DNA of 64,000 nt, from positions 2,233,231-2,297,230 of the forward strand of contig CM035355.1 of assembly GCA_020137815.1 (NCBI GenBank), written 5' to 3'. This document shows, piece after piece, positions 50,701 to 63,116 of the stretch. A model generated the notes under the pieces. The model was not told the origin of the DNA. It did not search any database and worked only from the letters and a program-made list of their open reading frames with translations. The translations under genes and the position numbers were made by a program. How positions within the stretch are numbered: the first letter of the stretch is position 1; each line of letters starts with the position of its first letter. Source of the DNA: Hormiphora californensis. Lineage: Eukaryota > Ctenophora > Tentaculata > Cydippida > Pleurobrachiidae.

Positions 50701-53700
50701 CTCTTGTTCCACCCTTTAGGCAGGGAAATTAACCTGGGGAAATAGTATGGATGGTATCCATTGGATACTATAGTTACCGCTGTGTGAACTAGCCATAGTT
50801 ACCATAACAACTACATGACGTCACAACACTGAACACTGTTACCATGGTAACCCGACAATAGTTATACTAGTGGGCTATGATTACACTATAGAAATCGACC
50901 ACTAACCTGCCTGACCACAGTCGAATTGTAACTTGTACTGGATTAGATTCGTAGCAAAATGTTTTGTTATCATACGGGTCATACTCATCTTTTCGCTGGA
51001 ACGCAGGCTTCAACACATATCCCGTCTTTTGGTTCCTGAGATGGTGGGATTTGGGTACAACGATTGTCGGTTGGTCTGAATAAATGTTGTTCATCACACC
51101 CTGCCACGTGATCTATCGAACCCTCATACAGAGTGGTGTGGGAGCGGTGATGAGCCACACACCTGTCACACAGCGCAAGTTATTCCCTCCTGGTAAACAT
51201 GCCGTGATTCAGCTGCATGGGTTGGTCACACATCTGGAAGTTCAAGGCGACCATCTGGATACCAAAACTCCAGGGCATAACCGGGTTAAAGTTCAACGAG
51301 TCCATCCTTTTCCAACTTGGGTACATTCGTGCTATCTAGTGTGGGTAGGATTGGGATGTGAGGATTATTTAACTGAGGGGGATTTAAATTCGAGGCCCTA
51401 GCGTAATAATAAATAAGATGTATCTGGAATGTGGGATAGTATGAATTTCGTTCAGAATTACATCACAAGTTGAACAGCACAATATTTGCACCTGTTTGTT
51501 GGTAAAGTAACAGAGATTTTGGTAATCCACCGCCATCTTGGCTAACTTATCAATTGTTAGCTCCGTAAAGGATGACATTTGGTACCTGCAAAATTATAAT
51601 CATTCATTATTATTAATAGTCACTGGTGTTAACTTAAACGACCTAACTCAGTAAAGTTATTATTGTCACGTTTATTAACTAACTAGCTCAGGAAATAAAA
51701 CACAGTTATAATTATAACTGCAATAGGAAACCCTTTTCGGTTATGATTTTAAGAACCTTGGCTCCTATAATACCCCCATCCCTTTACTCACGGTTCCATG
51801 TTGTCTATTTTGTGTGGGATGAAGGGTTTGGGAACCTTTGTCGCCTGGCAATAGACCACCAAATCTGACAAATCCTTACTGAGGTCCTTCCTGGTGCTCG
51901 AGTTAGAGCTGTCAAAGTTAGCAACCCGCGCAAAGATGTCTTGAAACTGCTTCATTTGCTCCGGGTTGATAAACCTGGAGGGGGGTAAAAGAGGGTTGCA
52001 TTGAACAAGTCATGTGTCTTGTGGTAAATATCTAAAGAGTAAAGTAGGTCACAATTTGGTACCATTGTGACCTATTCTCGCTTTGCTGCGACGTCGATCT
52101 CGCACATGTGTCTATGTCACCAAGGTGAAAATTTCGAATACCTGATGGTTACTCGTGATATTGATGTAGTAAACAAGCACACTTCCTTATTATCCTCTTC
52201 CCTGGCATTTACCCGTAATACCTGGGAGGGGTTACCAAGGGGTTACTAGGGGGTTACTAGGTGGTTACTAAGGGGTTACCAGGTGGAGTTACCATTACCT
52301 GTGGTTGTATGAAAATCTTGTCTTGGCATTATCCCCGAATGGCGTCTCCTCCGGCAACTGGTCAGCTAACCTGACTGGAATCTTATAACCTGGAGAGTAG
52401 AGGAGCCCACAATGACATGTCCAAATATGGCCAACTTGTGATATGTCCATATACATACAGTAATATACACTCACCCTTCCTGATGCCAAGTGAGCCCTCG
52501 TACACCTCCTCCCCGTCCATGATTGTCCGGACTGCCTTGTGGAACTTGAGCCCCTTTATGAGTAACATGGGTGGATTGGAATCTGTGTAGATGTGGTTCT
52601 CCTTTAGCTGTACGGTGAGGTATTCCTGTGATCCGGAACCTACAGTGGTTGGAGAGGAAAGGTGGGGTCAGAGAGAGGGTAGGGGAGGAAGTGGTAATGG
52701 CTAGGGGAGAGTGGGATCAGGGGATCCGGGGGGTTGGTTACGAAGTCACCCCTATTGTTGCATACAGCTGCTATATTAACGCGGAGGGGTAATTTCATTA
52801 CCAAGGGGGGGGGCCGGGGGGGGGGCAAGTTGGACCAACTGAGTCGATACAACAGTTCGATGTGAAGTTTGAACTGTGTTAGCAGACGACAATAGCAGTG
52901 AATACAATATGATGTGTCTTACCGAATAATCGCGAAGTCTTCATGTCAGGGCACTGATCCTTCACATTGAGATACACGTCATGGGCCCCCAAGGGCAGGG
53001 GGTTAGTGGTGAAATGACTAACAACCTCATTCAAATTCCAGAACTTCAGCTGCTCTGATATCTTCAGATGAGCTCCAACACTCCTAGCGGTTATGTGACA
53101 CGGGTTGAGATTGTTATCCAGGAAGGATACTGTATAACCCATTCTGACATTACGTTTTGGGTCCACCCTGTCCCTGACAAGAACTTTCCTGCTGTTTTGT
53201 GTCCAGTTGTGAGGATCTTCTCCGCATCTTCCCTCTTCATATCACCCTTATACCATAGTTTCTTTGAGTGGTGGTCGGTGTTCGGGACCGGGTACTTGAA
53301 ATATTTTGAGTTTTCTAGCTGGGTATTGGTGTTATAGTACTGGATAAGCTTGGGGATTTCTGTAAATCTTTGTGCGTTCTCAGATGACTTGTCAATGAAA
53401 TACTCCATCATCCCCAGACTGTTCATTTCACTCTTGAATTTGAGATGTTTCACTGAATTATCACCCCACACGCTAACAGCAAACTCGTAGACCCCGCTTG
53501 ACCCACTTCGTCTGACAAGAAATGATCCCACACCAAGCTTTTGGTCCATGCCCTGGTTGAGGTAGCGGGCCCGGATGAAATCAGCTATAATCTGTTCCGC
53601 CATTGAGCGGGTTATGGGTCCGTGATACCAGGCGTTAGATCGGAGTTGGGATAACTCGAAACTTTTGGAGGGTGGGGGTCGGTCCTCTTTGAAGTACAGG

Positions 53701-56700
53701 TAGTTTCCCTGGGGGCGAGGTGGGAGGTGTCACTAAATGGTAATTATCCGGTGGTAATTGACATATAGTAACTAACATATGGTAACTAACCGGTGGTAAC
53801 CAACGGATGAGTTTAGAATGGTTGCCATGGCAACAGACCAGCGGTGTACTGTATAGCGATACGCCCATAACTGAAAACCTTTCCATCTATTGAGTCGTTG
53901 ATGAACACTGTAAACTTCTTCACGTCACTCACTTCATTTACCTGCGTGCAGGGGATTGTGATAGATCAGCGAGATACAGGTCAGATAAAGGTCGGATATA
54001 GATCGAGATATATATGTCCGGTAGGTCAGATATTCCAGACATATTATAGTTAAACACAGTCCATAGCTTTCGGTGATGGTAGGAGTCTAACTATCCCATT
54101 AATTGATCGTCACCCAGCCACAATCTATAGCACTCAAACCTGTTCAGTCCCACTATTTCTCATCTCAGATATGGAGCTGTAGTTCTCTTCATTTTCCTCA
54201 TCGTTCTCATCCGGCTCATCTATCTCTTCAACGTCATCCATCACATCTGTAGGAACGTGAGGTTAGGTGGAGAGTGGGGATAGAAGAGTAGGGTTAGGAG
54301 AATGGGGTTGGGAGTCGGGAGAGTGGGGTTGGGAGAGTGGTGTTAGGGGGATAGTGGGGTTAGGGGGATAGTGGGAGTAGACGTGGCCAGGGGAGTGGGA
54401 TCCCAAATAACAAAGATATCCCTTTCTATAAGATACTACATACCAGGGAGGCAGACATAGTCTTCATTTTTTACAAACTTGTCAACATAGATAATATTTT
54501 GCCGAGTTTGCTAGGCTATCACGAAGTGGCTAACACTCTCTCCAAGCCGTTACAACTCATGCAATTTAATCAGAATCAATTACATTCAAGAAGAATCATT
54601 CACCACATTCCATCCAGGTTCTACTTTCTCACATGCTGTAAAAGTAGCATTCTCAGGGTTTTGTTGTTGCATGGCCTCCAGAAAAGACCCGGAGCGCATT
54701 CGAGACATTAAATAACACATGACACCTGTTTCTTCTCCCTCATCAAAATCATTAAAGTGATCCTGATCCTGTTCATTGTTATCTGAGTTTGGTTTGTTGT
54801 TTATTTACCGTTTTGTGCCAAGATGAGAACACGATGTTTTAGCTCTTTCTACTCGAGAATTCTGTCAAAGAACTCACTCAAGAGCTTTTCTATTCTCCCC
54901 TCAAATTGTTTGACATGTGATAAAATGTCCCTTGCAGAAGGCACTGCGCTAAATCTGCGACTCACAGAGTTAGTGCAGAGTGCTGCGAGGGACAGAGTAG
55001 CCTCTCACCATGAAACCCCCAATCTGACTTACTGTCTTATTAGTTAGGGAATTTTAATGTATTTTTTCAGCAAAATTTTTAACAAGCTAATTTCTTCACC
55101 AATAGGTCCGGATAGGTGTCTAGTATCACCAAAAAAAGTACACGATAATCGGAAGTGCGCATGCGCGCTGAGCGCGCAAGAAGTAAACACATGTAAATAC
55201 ATGTATTTCTAGCCTGGCACGAAAACCCAAAAACCATCTTAGGAGACGAGTAGAGAAAAAATCAAGGGCACTAGATTGTGTAGCGTCCTCGCATTAGTGG
55301 GGGTAGGTGCTGGAATTAAGTCTCTATCTCATCTGGTTAATTAGATAATTGGATAATTAGATATGCGCATAACCTTATTTTGGCTATATGGCTATAGCCA
55401 CTTACGAATGGTTTAGAGACTTTTCATTGGTGCCATTTTGTTCAGGAAAAAATTTCAATCTAAGAGTTGTGGAAAAATTTAGAGCCTATCTCTTACGGTT
55501 TTGGCGTTATTTGCGGTCAAAGTATGCCAAATCAGCCGAAAATGCCAAAAAATTAGTTAATTGGCCTTCTTTGACCGCAAATTACGCCAAAACGGTAAGA
55601 GATAGGCTCTAAATTTTTCCACAACTCTTAGATTGAAATTTTTTTCTGAACAAAATGGCACCAATGAAAAGTCTCTAAACCATTCCTAAGTGGCTATAGC
55701 CATATAGCCAAAATACGGTTATGCGCATATCTAATTATCCAATTATCTAATTAACCAGATGAGATAGAGACTTAATTCCAGCACCTACCCCCACTAATGC
55801 GAGGACGCTACACAATCTAGTGCCCTTGATTTTTTCTCTACTCGTCTCCTAAGATGGTTTTTGGGTTTTCGTGCCAGGCTAGAAATACATGTATTTACAT
55901 GTGTTTACTTCTTGCGCGCTCAGCGCGCATGCACACTTCCGATTATCGTGTACTTTTTTTTGGTGATACTAGACACCTATCCGGACCTATTGGTGAAGAA
56001 ATTAGCTTGTTAAAAATTTTGCTGAAAACTTGGCCCTTTTTTTACTAAAATCCCCTAACTATATATACCCTGCTAACTTAAATAATGCGCCAGTTGCGAG
56101 AAGTCCCACTAGCGCGCTCTCGATAACCAGCCAGTCCAGCGGCAGATTATTTCCCACTGGCAGGTTATTTATTTTTAACTCCTATGTTACATTCAAAGTG
56201 TGTGTAAATGATCAGTTCTTACTGAAATACAGAGGGAACACTGTTTGGAAGAGTTACACACTAAATTGGAGAGAAAGAAACAACACATTCCGTCAATTAC
56301 TCTCTCTTTATCTTCCCTTTTGTTTCACTATCTCAATTCCTCTGTGTTATGTCTGGCATGCCCCATATCTTGTTATTTCTTTCTCTCTCTCCTTAGTAAC
56401 TGTTACCAAACAATGTACACTCAATTGAGAGATGTTTTTGACTGTTTCTCAGTTCTCTTTGTGTGTTTTGATTAGTGTTCTCTCTCTTGTTAGTGTGTAA
56501 TACTTGTAACAAACAACTAAAGCAGGGTATATAACCTATAAACTCTTGCCACAGACGCGTTATAGGTTTAAACCCCTCCGCCTCTCCCTCGGCTACGCCT
56601 CGGGATCGTCGTCGTGATTTAAACCAGTTTATCCGCCAGTGGCGGATAAACTACAGCTACCTTCTCCCAGCGGCGCGCTGGGAGAAAGGTATCTGAAATA

Positions 56701-59700
56701 ACGCGCCACTGGCAAGAGTTTATACCTCATGTATCTTTTTGTTTTTCACGATTATCTTGTACTGCAGACTCTCGGGGGAGGGAAGTCGTGGGTCACCGGG
56801 AAACAAATCATCAACGATCAGCTTCCTCTTGAAAATACTTTTCATCTGGCAGGGGGAAATACACCATTTAGTGGTCAGTTTGGCCACATTGATGCCTGAG
56901 TGAGATCGAGGTCGCGCAGCGACTGAGATCGATCTCACATCTAGGCCTCCGGTCCGTTATTGATTTTAGAGCAAACTTTTTCAAAGACCTGGCTGCAAGG
57001 AACTACTGAACCGATTTGCATCTCGTTTGTTGCTCCTGGCATACAATTGTCTCTAGTTTTACGGAAAATACCCGCGAGTATCAGCATTTGAGGAATAGTG
57101 GGTCAAAATTTACGCTAAACATGAGCAATTCTTTAAAGACCTGGCTGCAAGCTCCTACTCGGTCCTGGGACAATCTGCGGGTACTGGGGGAATCGTCATG
57201 GCCTTGTTAGTATGGGAAAATACCCGCCGATTCATCACGATGCGAAATGAGGCCATAATTGACCTTTCAGTAGTGCTAGGTCAGCTAAAAAGGTCTCCAA
57301 AAACGGTCTATCACGCGCAATCTGCTGAAAACGTGCTTTATATCGCGCGCACGTGAGTTCTTGCTCTCAACGGGCCGGGATCCTATTATTCGCGGAGCGA
57401 GAATAGGATGCGATGGATCCAAGTGGTCAGTATTATCGGTGATTATGTTGGTGATTATATTGTGATCGGGATGACTCGATCAAGTATTTCGGCAATTACT
57501 TGTTGAATTGCGTTTAGTAAGGGGTGAGAGAGTCACCCCTTACTCAACAATGTTGGTGATTATATTGATAATTGATTGATGATTGTGATCGGGAGGACCC
57601 GATCGAAAAGCTTGTATTAGCGAATACAATCTCCAATTTGATACAGGATCCATAACTCACCATACTGGCCATGATGACCTGTTGCTCTATAGTCAGATGG
57701 TTCTCGATTGATAGTACCACTGGGTAGGGGGAGGTCTTGAACGCAAACCGGTTAATCGCTTTCAGAACCTGTAGGGGAATTGATTATTACTCAACAAATA
57801 GGGAATGGGTTGGTTTGACAGTAATCCAACTGTCCCCGATCACTGCGCTTACAAACTATAACAGGGACAGCTCATATAATAACTCACATCGAAGAGCCTG
57901 ATTTTGGTACAGAAAGTTCCCTTGTGCCATACAATGGGGTCCTTATTAGACCCGTCAATACAGTCCAACTCAATACACCTGCCCCCTTGGAGGAGCACCC
58001 TGATGTAGGCCTCAACAGAACTCTGTCCCGAGTACTGGTTACCTGGAAATAGTCTTTTTATAGTGTGAGGTCACTACACGGCTTCACGCAGCCGCACCGG
58101 GTCTTCGGCTCAGTTCGGAGAGGGCAGTATTTTGTAAGACAACAGGGCGGGTTATGATAGCTTACCCATAAGGTATGTGTTGTGAGATGAGTTGATCCAG
58201 TAATAGTTCATAGGATAACTCAGTTTATCTTTCTTTTTCCTGTTCACAACATCATTTTCTCGGCTGTATAACAGGTTACAAAACTCCATAACAGAGATTC
58301 GCTTCTCTGCTCGGGAGGCTGTTCTACCAGAGATCCTGTTACCCAAAATGTAGACTCTCCTTTGAGGGGAAATATCCTCTTTCTGAGGAGGAGTTATATG
58401 TGATCTTTCTAACACACAAGGGTACGTGACTATAGGAGATTTTGTGCGAAAATAGGGGGAGTTGACGTTGGGAATTTATGGGTGAGGGGCTACGTATTTC
58501 GCTTGGTGTAAGGGGCTGGTCAAGACTTGTTACTCAAAAAGTCAGGACCGAATACAATGTCAGCTTGGTGAGGTATCTGGGAGAATGAAACAGAAGAAAA
58601 CGATACCTGAGTTTCCTTGAGAAACTTTTCAAAGTCTGCCAACGCGAGGTCCTTCTTCGAGTACTTGAAGTTGTGTCCCTCCAACTCGAACATCATACTC
58701 AGGGACTTGGGGTCAAACAACTAAAATACGGAGACATGTTGTTATGTTCTAACTTGATCTACCGAAAATAAAATGTGGGGACATGCTGTGATGTTTCAAC
58801 CCTGCTTTTGAAGATCCCCATCTCACCCCTTTAGCTACTAATTGAAGATCGTCCATCTCTAAGCACCCCCCCCCATCTATCTACTTACAAAGTCCTGGAA
58901 GAACTGCTGCAACTGATCGATTGTCATGACTCCACTGATCCTGCTGCTGTAGGTGTTAAACCAGTCCTTGAACTTCTCAGGAATGTTTATGTTGAGGTGA
59001 TCACCCACTATCGTCTTGAAATCTGAGGAAGAGGTCATGTAGCCAGTATAGGTTTCAAAGCTAAACTGGCGGTGGATAAAAGAAGGAAAACGAAAATCAT
59101 TTTTGGACTATAATCATACACTTCAGCCCCTAAACCAGCCAAAAATAGCTGTCTCTTCAGACACTTTTAACCGTGTTGATCAAGTATACCTCTGCTGTTG
59201 ATACCGTTCTTTTTCCCACTATTCATGTCATGATATATCTTGTGGAGCCACCTATTGTATCGGATCAGTGTAGCGAATCTTGCCTCAGTTCTCAGGTGTT
59301 CCTCAATCCACGTTTTAATCCGTTCCAGGTGGACCGCAGTTCCTGTAGATTCAGGGGTGGGGGATGTGGTACAGGGGGTGATATGTGGAAGTCATGTGAG
59401 GGGGTGGCTGTCATTGGCCTGAACATATTATCATTTCTTTCGGTCAGAGCATTGTCTTACTGGCTTGGAAGGGGTGGCATATGAGTGGTGGCAAGGTCTT
59501 ACAAGTCCCATCTTACCAGTCATGTGGAGAATGGATAGCTCAAAGGTGTTGCCATATCGCAGCTCTGCAATCTTTTCTCCCTCAGGAACTTTGATTAGGT
59601 AGGAGGTGCCACCGAAACACTCGCACTCATTCTCCGCAAGATGGGGGTGATCTCCAAAGTTTCCCTGGGGTGGAGAAAGTGGTAAAGTTACTACCCTAGC

Positions 59701-60458
59701 CCCTGGGGTGGAGATAGTGATAGACAGAACACGATAATAATTGAGTGAAGTATTACCTGCCGTGTGGCGTGGGGAATTCTGGGGGTTTCCTGGATCTCAA
59801 AATCCCTGATCATCGACAGTTCAACTGAAAATATAATGTCGGTAACTACATTGCTTTGGCTAATCCCTGATCAAATAGATCGAGGCTTGGCTTGTTCAAA
59901 AAGCACCTCGTGCGATGATAATACTGTTTATATTGATCAACTGCGATGTGAGCCACACAATGTTCAATGCTTTTACTCACTGTGAAAAACAAAGGAAGAC
60001 TTAGGTTTAGTGAAAGTTAGTCTTAGTAGATCATCATCAAAGAGAAGGTTTAGTTGCTCCATCTTTACAGACTCTCCTCCAACTACCCCACTTGTTACGT
60101 GGTACCTCTTGATTGGGATCTGTATGGCGGAACAAAATTACAGAGTCAACAAAGATACAGAGCTCTGCAGAGTCAAGACAACACGTTTCTTGTGGCCAAC
60201 TGTTCATGGCGCCGATCTGAGTACACTGTTTTGAGTATCAACACGGGGTCCGTCTGGTGCCGCAAGACAGGTATCCAATGTGAACCACTATAATAAGCTT
60301 CTAAAGACTAATTAAACACCACAAAATCAATCAACAAAGACTCTTCAGTGCAGAGAGGGCAGCCTTATAGCACTTACCATGGTACCAGGACTATCCTGTA
60401 GAGTGTTTCCCAGTGATAGGGGTCGTGGAGGGGGCGGTGGCGGGAGACTCCCTCGTCC
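44710..60458 (-). CDS. PLCG: Phospholipase C-gamma, about 24 exons, one frameshift
   Basis: Hydrolyses PIP2 to IP3 and DAG downstream of tyrosine kinases. Exons (descending): 60458-60378 (tentative), 60119-59981, 59824-59757, 59664-59517, 59342-59190, 59022-58889, 58720-58607, 58382-58166, 58042-57888, 57768-57661, 56845-56726, 54477-54444, 54246-54140, 53941-53879, 53708-52923, 52639-52475, 52389-52299, 51974-51792, 51585-51492, 51335-51190, 51035-50907, 50733-50618, 50462-50310, 44804-44710; about 1170 residues from 60119, phases close. Order: PH, EF-hand ([10 protein letters not shown]), X box ([24 protein letters not shown]; both catalytic His kept), acidic linker, SH2 ([21 protein letters not shown]), SH2 ([16 protein letters not shown]), Y box ([29 protein letters not shown]), C2 ([23 protein letters not shown]). 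No SH3 motif was seen. One base is missing near 53178-53184. The 5' end is unresolved. Confidence 0.92.
44797..44985 (-). repeat. Three copies of the PLCG last-exon acceptor
   Basis: Minus-strand TGTCCAG|GTTACAG(GTCGGTG) has boundaries at 44804/44805, 44872/44873 and 44972/44973, separated by GA-rich repeats. Two copies also encode the first codons Gly-Tyr-Arg-Ser-Val. Only the copy nearest the 3' end reads into [10 protein letters not shown] and the stop. Confidence 0.8.
45791..45959 (+). promoter_or_regulatory. Array of nine CACGTG E-boxes upstream of PIM-like kinase
   Basis: Twenty-base units ttactaacagTCACGTGact / ttgactaacagTCACGTGtc are repeated so that CACGTG occurs nine times at 20-bp spacing (45792 to 45957). 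Two further CACGTG sites lie at 45966-45971 and 46380-46385. The array ends about 195 bp before the TATA box of the nested kinase. CACGTG is the site of MYC/MAX, USF and TFE-type bHLH proteins; a regulatory role is inferred. Confidence 0.6.
46154..46160 (+). promoter_or_regulatory. TATA box of nested PIM-like kinase
   Basis: TATAAAA, 259 bp upstream of an ATG in excellent context (GCCACCATGT). The intervening sequence is CT/CA-rich leader. Confidence 0.55.
46419..49764 (+). CDS. PIM-like serine/threonine kinase, 5 exons, nested in PLCG last intron
   Basis: Exons 46419-46585, 47287-47371, 47553-47684, 47813-47905 and 49348-49764, all GT-AG, give 297 residues. Glycine loop [10 protein letters not shown], beta-3 Lys in FAVKIVPD, hinge [17 protein letters not shown], catalytic loop [11 protein letters not shown] in [29 protein letters not shown] and WFSEGASD near the end. 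[10 protein letters not shown], the LLDFGS motif and the YxxxPATVWxLG segment are close to vertebrate PIM1-3. The ATG lies in a perfect Kozak context. The gene sits entirely within the last intron of PLC-gamma on the opposite strand, with its own TATA box and E-box array. Intron 4 carries a 1.3 kb fold-back transposon. Catalytically intact by motif. Confidence 0.92.
47944..49236. mobile_element. 1.3 kb fold-back element, TTAA target, in PIM-like kinase intron 4
   Basis: GGGTACACCTGGCGTTTTTC at 47944 and its complement ending at 49236 are flanked by TTAA (47940-47943, 49237-49240). The two halves are near-complements over roughly 600 bp each, meeting at about 48590 with a short spacer. No coding sequence. 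The TTAA target suggests a piggyBac-like origin. Confidence 0.85.
49765..50309. other. PLCG intron after the nested kinase
   Basis: 3' flank of the kinase and remainder of the last PLCG intron. No repeat family or exon was recognised. Confidence 0.5.
52734..52804. mobile_element. About 75-bp short MITE, copy 3
   Basis: TTGGTTACGAAGTCACCCC at the left and GGGGTAATTTCATTACCAA at the right; in the PLCG intron after the SH2 exon. Confidence 0.6.
55043..56059. mobile_element. 1.0 kb fold-back element with TA target, in PLCG intron
   Basis: Ends GTTAGGGAATTTTAATG and complement CTAAAATCCCCTAAC are flanked by TA (55041-55042, 56060-56061). Arms of about 450 bp are almost exact complements meeting near 55551, with only a few substitutions and a length difference near the tips, so it is probably young. 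No coding capacity. Confidence 0.88.
56535..56726. mobile_element. About 190-bp MITE abutting a PLCG exon
   Basis: Inverted ends TATAAACTCTTGCCA (left, about 56537) and TGGCAAGAGTTTATA (right, to 56724). Internal hairpins GTTTATCCGCC/GGCGGATAAAC and CTTCTCCCAGC/GCTGGGAGAAAG. Its right end touches the end of the PLCG exon 56845-56726, so the donor GTATAA is formed by the element's terminal repeat. Confidence 0.65.
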
Positions 60459-61461
60459 CTTGAAAAAATAGGGAGTCAAGTTAGGAATGAGTCACACTAC
60501 TGCACTAATTATGACCATATGTAGGTACTCTGTCTGGCGGCACTGACCCGATCTGAGCGGAATCTGGCTACGCCATTCAGTGATTACTTGAGGGAGATAG
60601 ATACTATCATTTTATCACTAGAAACATACCATGGGCGCAGAGGCTGTTCTGGTCGTTCCAGCGTGTTTACCAATCGTCATGTTGAACAATTACCAGGCAG
60701 CACTAAAATAATCACAGATTCACAGCTATACCGCCGGTGTAGTAGTAAACCGCCTCTGAGAGCTCACTCGGTGGTAGCTCACTCGGTGATAGGAGGGTGA
60801 GATTCCTTCCCACGCCCTTGAGATGCAGGCCGCGGCTAATGTCTACTTTTTTGGATAGCAATAGTGTCCTACAGACCAGGCAGGGAATCTTCAGGGGTGA
60901 CCCGGCATACCCCGGGGTAAACCATGAAGCTCTTGAACTGCCTGGAGCATCTCACATACCACTCCAAGGAAACAGAGCTGCCCTCCTTGGGTGGTGTGTT
61001 TTTCTCTCTTCCTTTCTCTAATCCGCTCATGACTCATCTCTCTCTGAATAGAGATACCCCCCGGCCGGTATTACACCATCTCCCCAGCCTTGTGCACTGG
61101 GCCAAAGTAGGTGGCTAAATACCGGCCAAAACCCGTCCTCCAGCAAAAGTCCAGGCTGGAGGAGGTCTAATCTCAACTGGCCATCCTCTACCTTCTGTCC
61201 ACCTAGCCTCTGGACAGGTATAAAAGGTCTAACAAGCTAGGTCATAACTGGTTAGCTACCACCGTTTCTGGAATTGCTATCACTGATGTTGTATCCAAAC
61301 TTAGAAGTATAACTCTCTCCTTCTTCTTTTTCACGTGTACAGCAGCAGCCAGAAGCACCTATATACGGATAGACAGGCAGGCTGAGTCAGGGCGGACTCA
61401 CTTACACAAAACGTAAGCAAACAAATCAACAAGAAAGCTTTGATTGTAGTTCCTTCTTCCT

Positions 61462-61462
<1 letters not shown>
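60459..61462. other. Upstream of PLCG, no gene seen
   Basis: A short repeated agctcactcggtg motif occurs near 60759-60788. Missing 5' exons of PLCG should lie here or beyond, but none was recognised. Confidence 0.5.
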
Positions 61463-61466
<4 letters not shown>

Positions 61467-61557
<91 letters not shown>

Positions 61558-61605
61558 TGAGTGAGAAAGAGAGACAAAGAGAAAAAGAGAGAGAGAGAAA
61601 GAGAG
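61467..61605. repeat. (GA)n microsatellite
   Basis: About 140 bp of GA with occasional AAAG/GTGA interruptions. Reading frames through it are not genes. Confidence 0.9.
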
Positions 61606-63116
61606 GGACTATTTTTAGCTACAACAAGCGTTATATATCTAACCAATACATATGTTAGTAAGTGCGGATTTACTTCCCTCATCGCGTCTTCACACTCTCC
61701 CCGACAAGGCCATAAAATAGGTAATATGATAGCCCGCAGCTCTCAGTCCACAGAATCCCACATTATGTTTCTGATCAGTCTGGCCTGGAAATCATACTAC
61801 TTACTATTCAAATTGTCAGTGCTACATCACCTAGCAACTACACCTGCACGTGCAATTATTAGAGCAACTTAGAAACCTCACTCCCAGTTGCAGTTTTGGG
61901 TACTAAGGGAAATTCAATTCTGCACGTGCATTCTTTTACTTTTGTCCTGATGTCTAACTCTTCAACCCCAAGCGCTATTCGGCAACGGTCATAGATGGGT
62001 CCGGAAGATCTGCTGCTGTCAGGGAGCAGGCTGGAGAATATGACAGATTACGCCAACGTGTTCAAGCCAGCCAATCAACGACTACTGATAGCTTTACCCA
62101 ACGTCGCCCAAGGGTGATTACTCGAATCGAATATAGAAATCTCTGAATTGGCTACATAGCGGCCAAGTTTTCACGTGATGAGTTTCTGGAACAGCACTGT
62201 ACCTCCCTGACATTGATCTCTTAAATTCGCACCTTGACATTGCCAGGAAGCCCAGAGCGTACAACAACATGGGTAGTATGTATAGGGAGAAAGTGAGAGA
62301 TAGGCTAGGAACGGATGGTGCAGGTGATGTCAGCGTTCCCTAATCCAGCTACCATTTCCCCGAAATTCGCCCGTAGGGCGAACGGGCCTGCTAGTATTAG
62401 TATATGCAAAAAAGAAAAGAGTGAAAAGTTTCTATATCGCTAGCTCGCGTTATTGCAGACCCCGTTTTAATTCTCATTGCGCCGCTACCAGACAGCCATA
62501 TCGGCATATATCGCCCCTCAGTCCCAGCCTTGGGTTCCCAGAACACCGTATAACCTTTCCGCGGTATTCCTCTTTTTCTTTTCTTGCAAAAGTTCTGCTG
62601 AGCTCAATCTCATTCTCTGTCGTGACCTGTATGGCGGCGCCATACCCCAGATGGGTCGCGGCGCCAGACAGGTCGTGACCGGCGTTGTATCACATTTTGA
62701 GCTGTGTGGAAAGACCTCTATGTTCTCTTTCTAACGAGCCCAGGATGAAGCAATTTGACCAAGAAATGACTCAGTTATGGCCAAAAACGTATGCATTTGG
62801 TGCTAAAAAGTGTACAACTTTACCACTTTAACCCACAATTTTCCGACTTCTAATGCGCGTTATTGTTTTGCGCGCAACAAATTTTTTGAGCGCGCGCGAC
62901 TTAAGTTTGAAAATTCGAAAATTAAAAAATCTTGAAATCTTGAAATTCGAAATTTCTCAAATTCGTTTTTTGATCTTTTTTTGAACAGTCGTTGAAAATC
63001 GCTGGCTTATCCGTTTGCCTTATCCTGCTTAGCATTTGTCAACAACAATCTTTCAGTCTCTTTGTGAAAAGCTCACTTCTTTGGCTTGGGATGCGCTGCA
63101 GCGGGCAGCCCAATCA
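61606..63116. other. Repeat-rich intergenic region, no gene seen
   Basis: Contains the candidate Helitron terminus at 62369-62394 and a palindromic dispersed repeat at 62628-62675 (CCTGTATGGCGGCGCC facing GGCGCCAGACAGG). No coding exon or RNA gene was recognised. Confidence 0.5.
62369..62395 (+). mobile_element. Candidate Helitron 3' terminus
   Basis: A 6-bp stem GCCCGT/ACGGGC with a 7-base loop is followed by CTG and the terminal CTAG, next base T. Hairpin a few bases before CTRR followed by T is the Helitron 3' hallmark. The 5' end and any Rep/helicase remnant were not found. Confidence 0.45.

Noticed and set aside
59173-59484. + strand frame over PLCG EF-hand exon
   Set aside because: It is the antisense shadow of the exon at 59342-59190, which has conserved sequence and splice sites.
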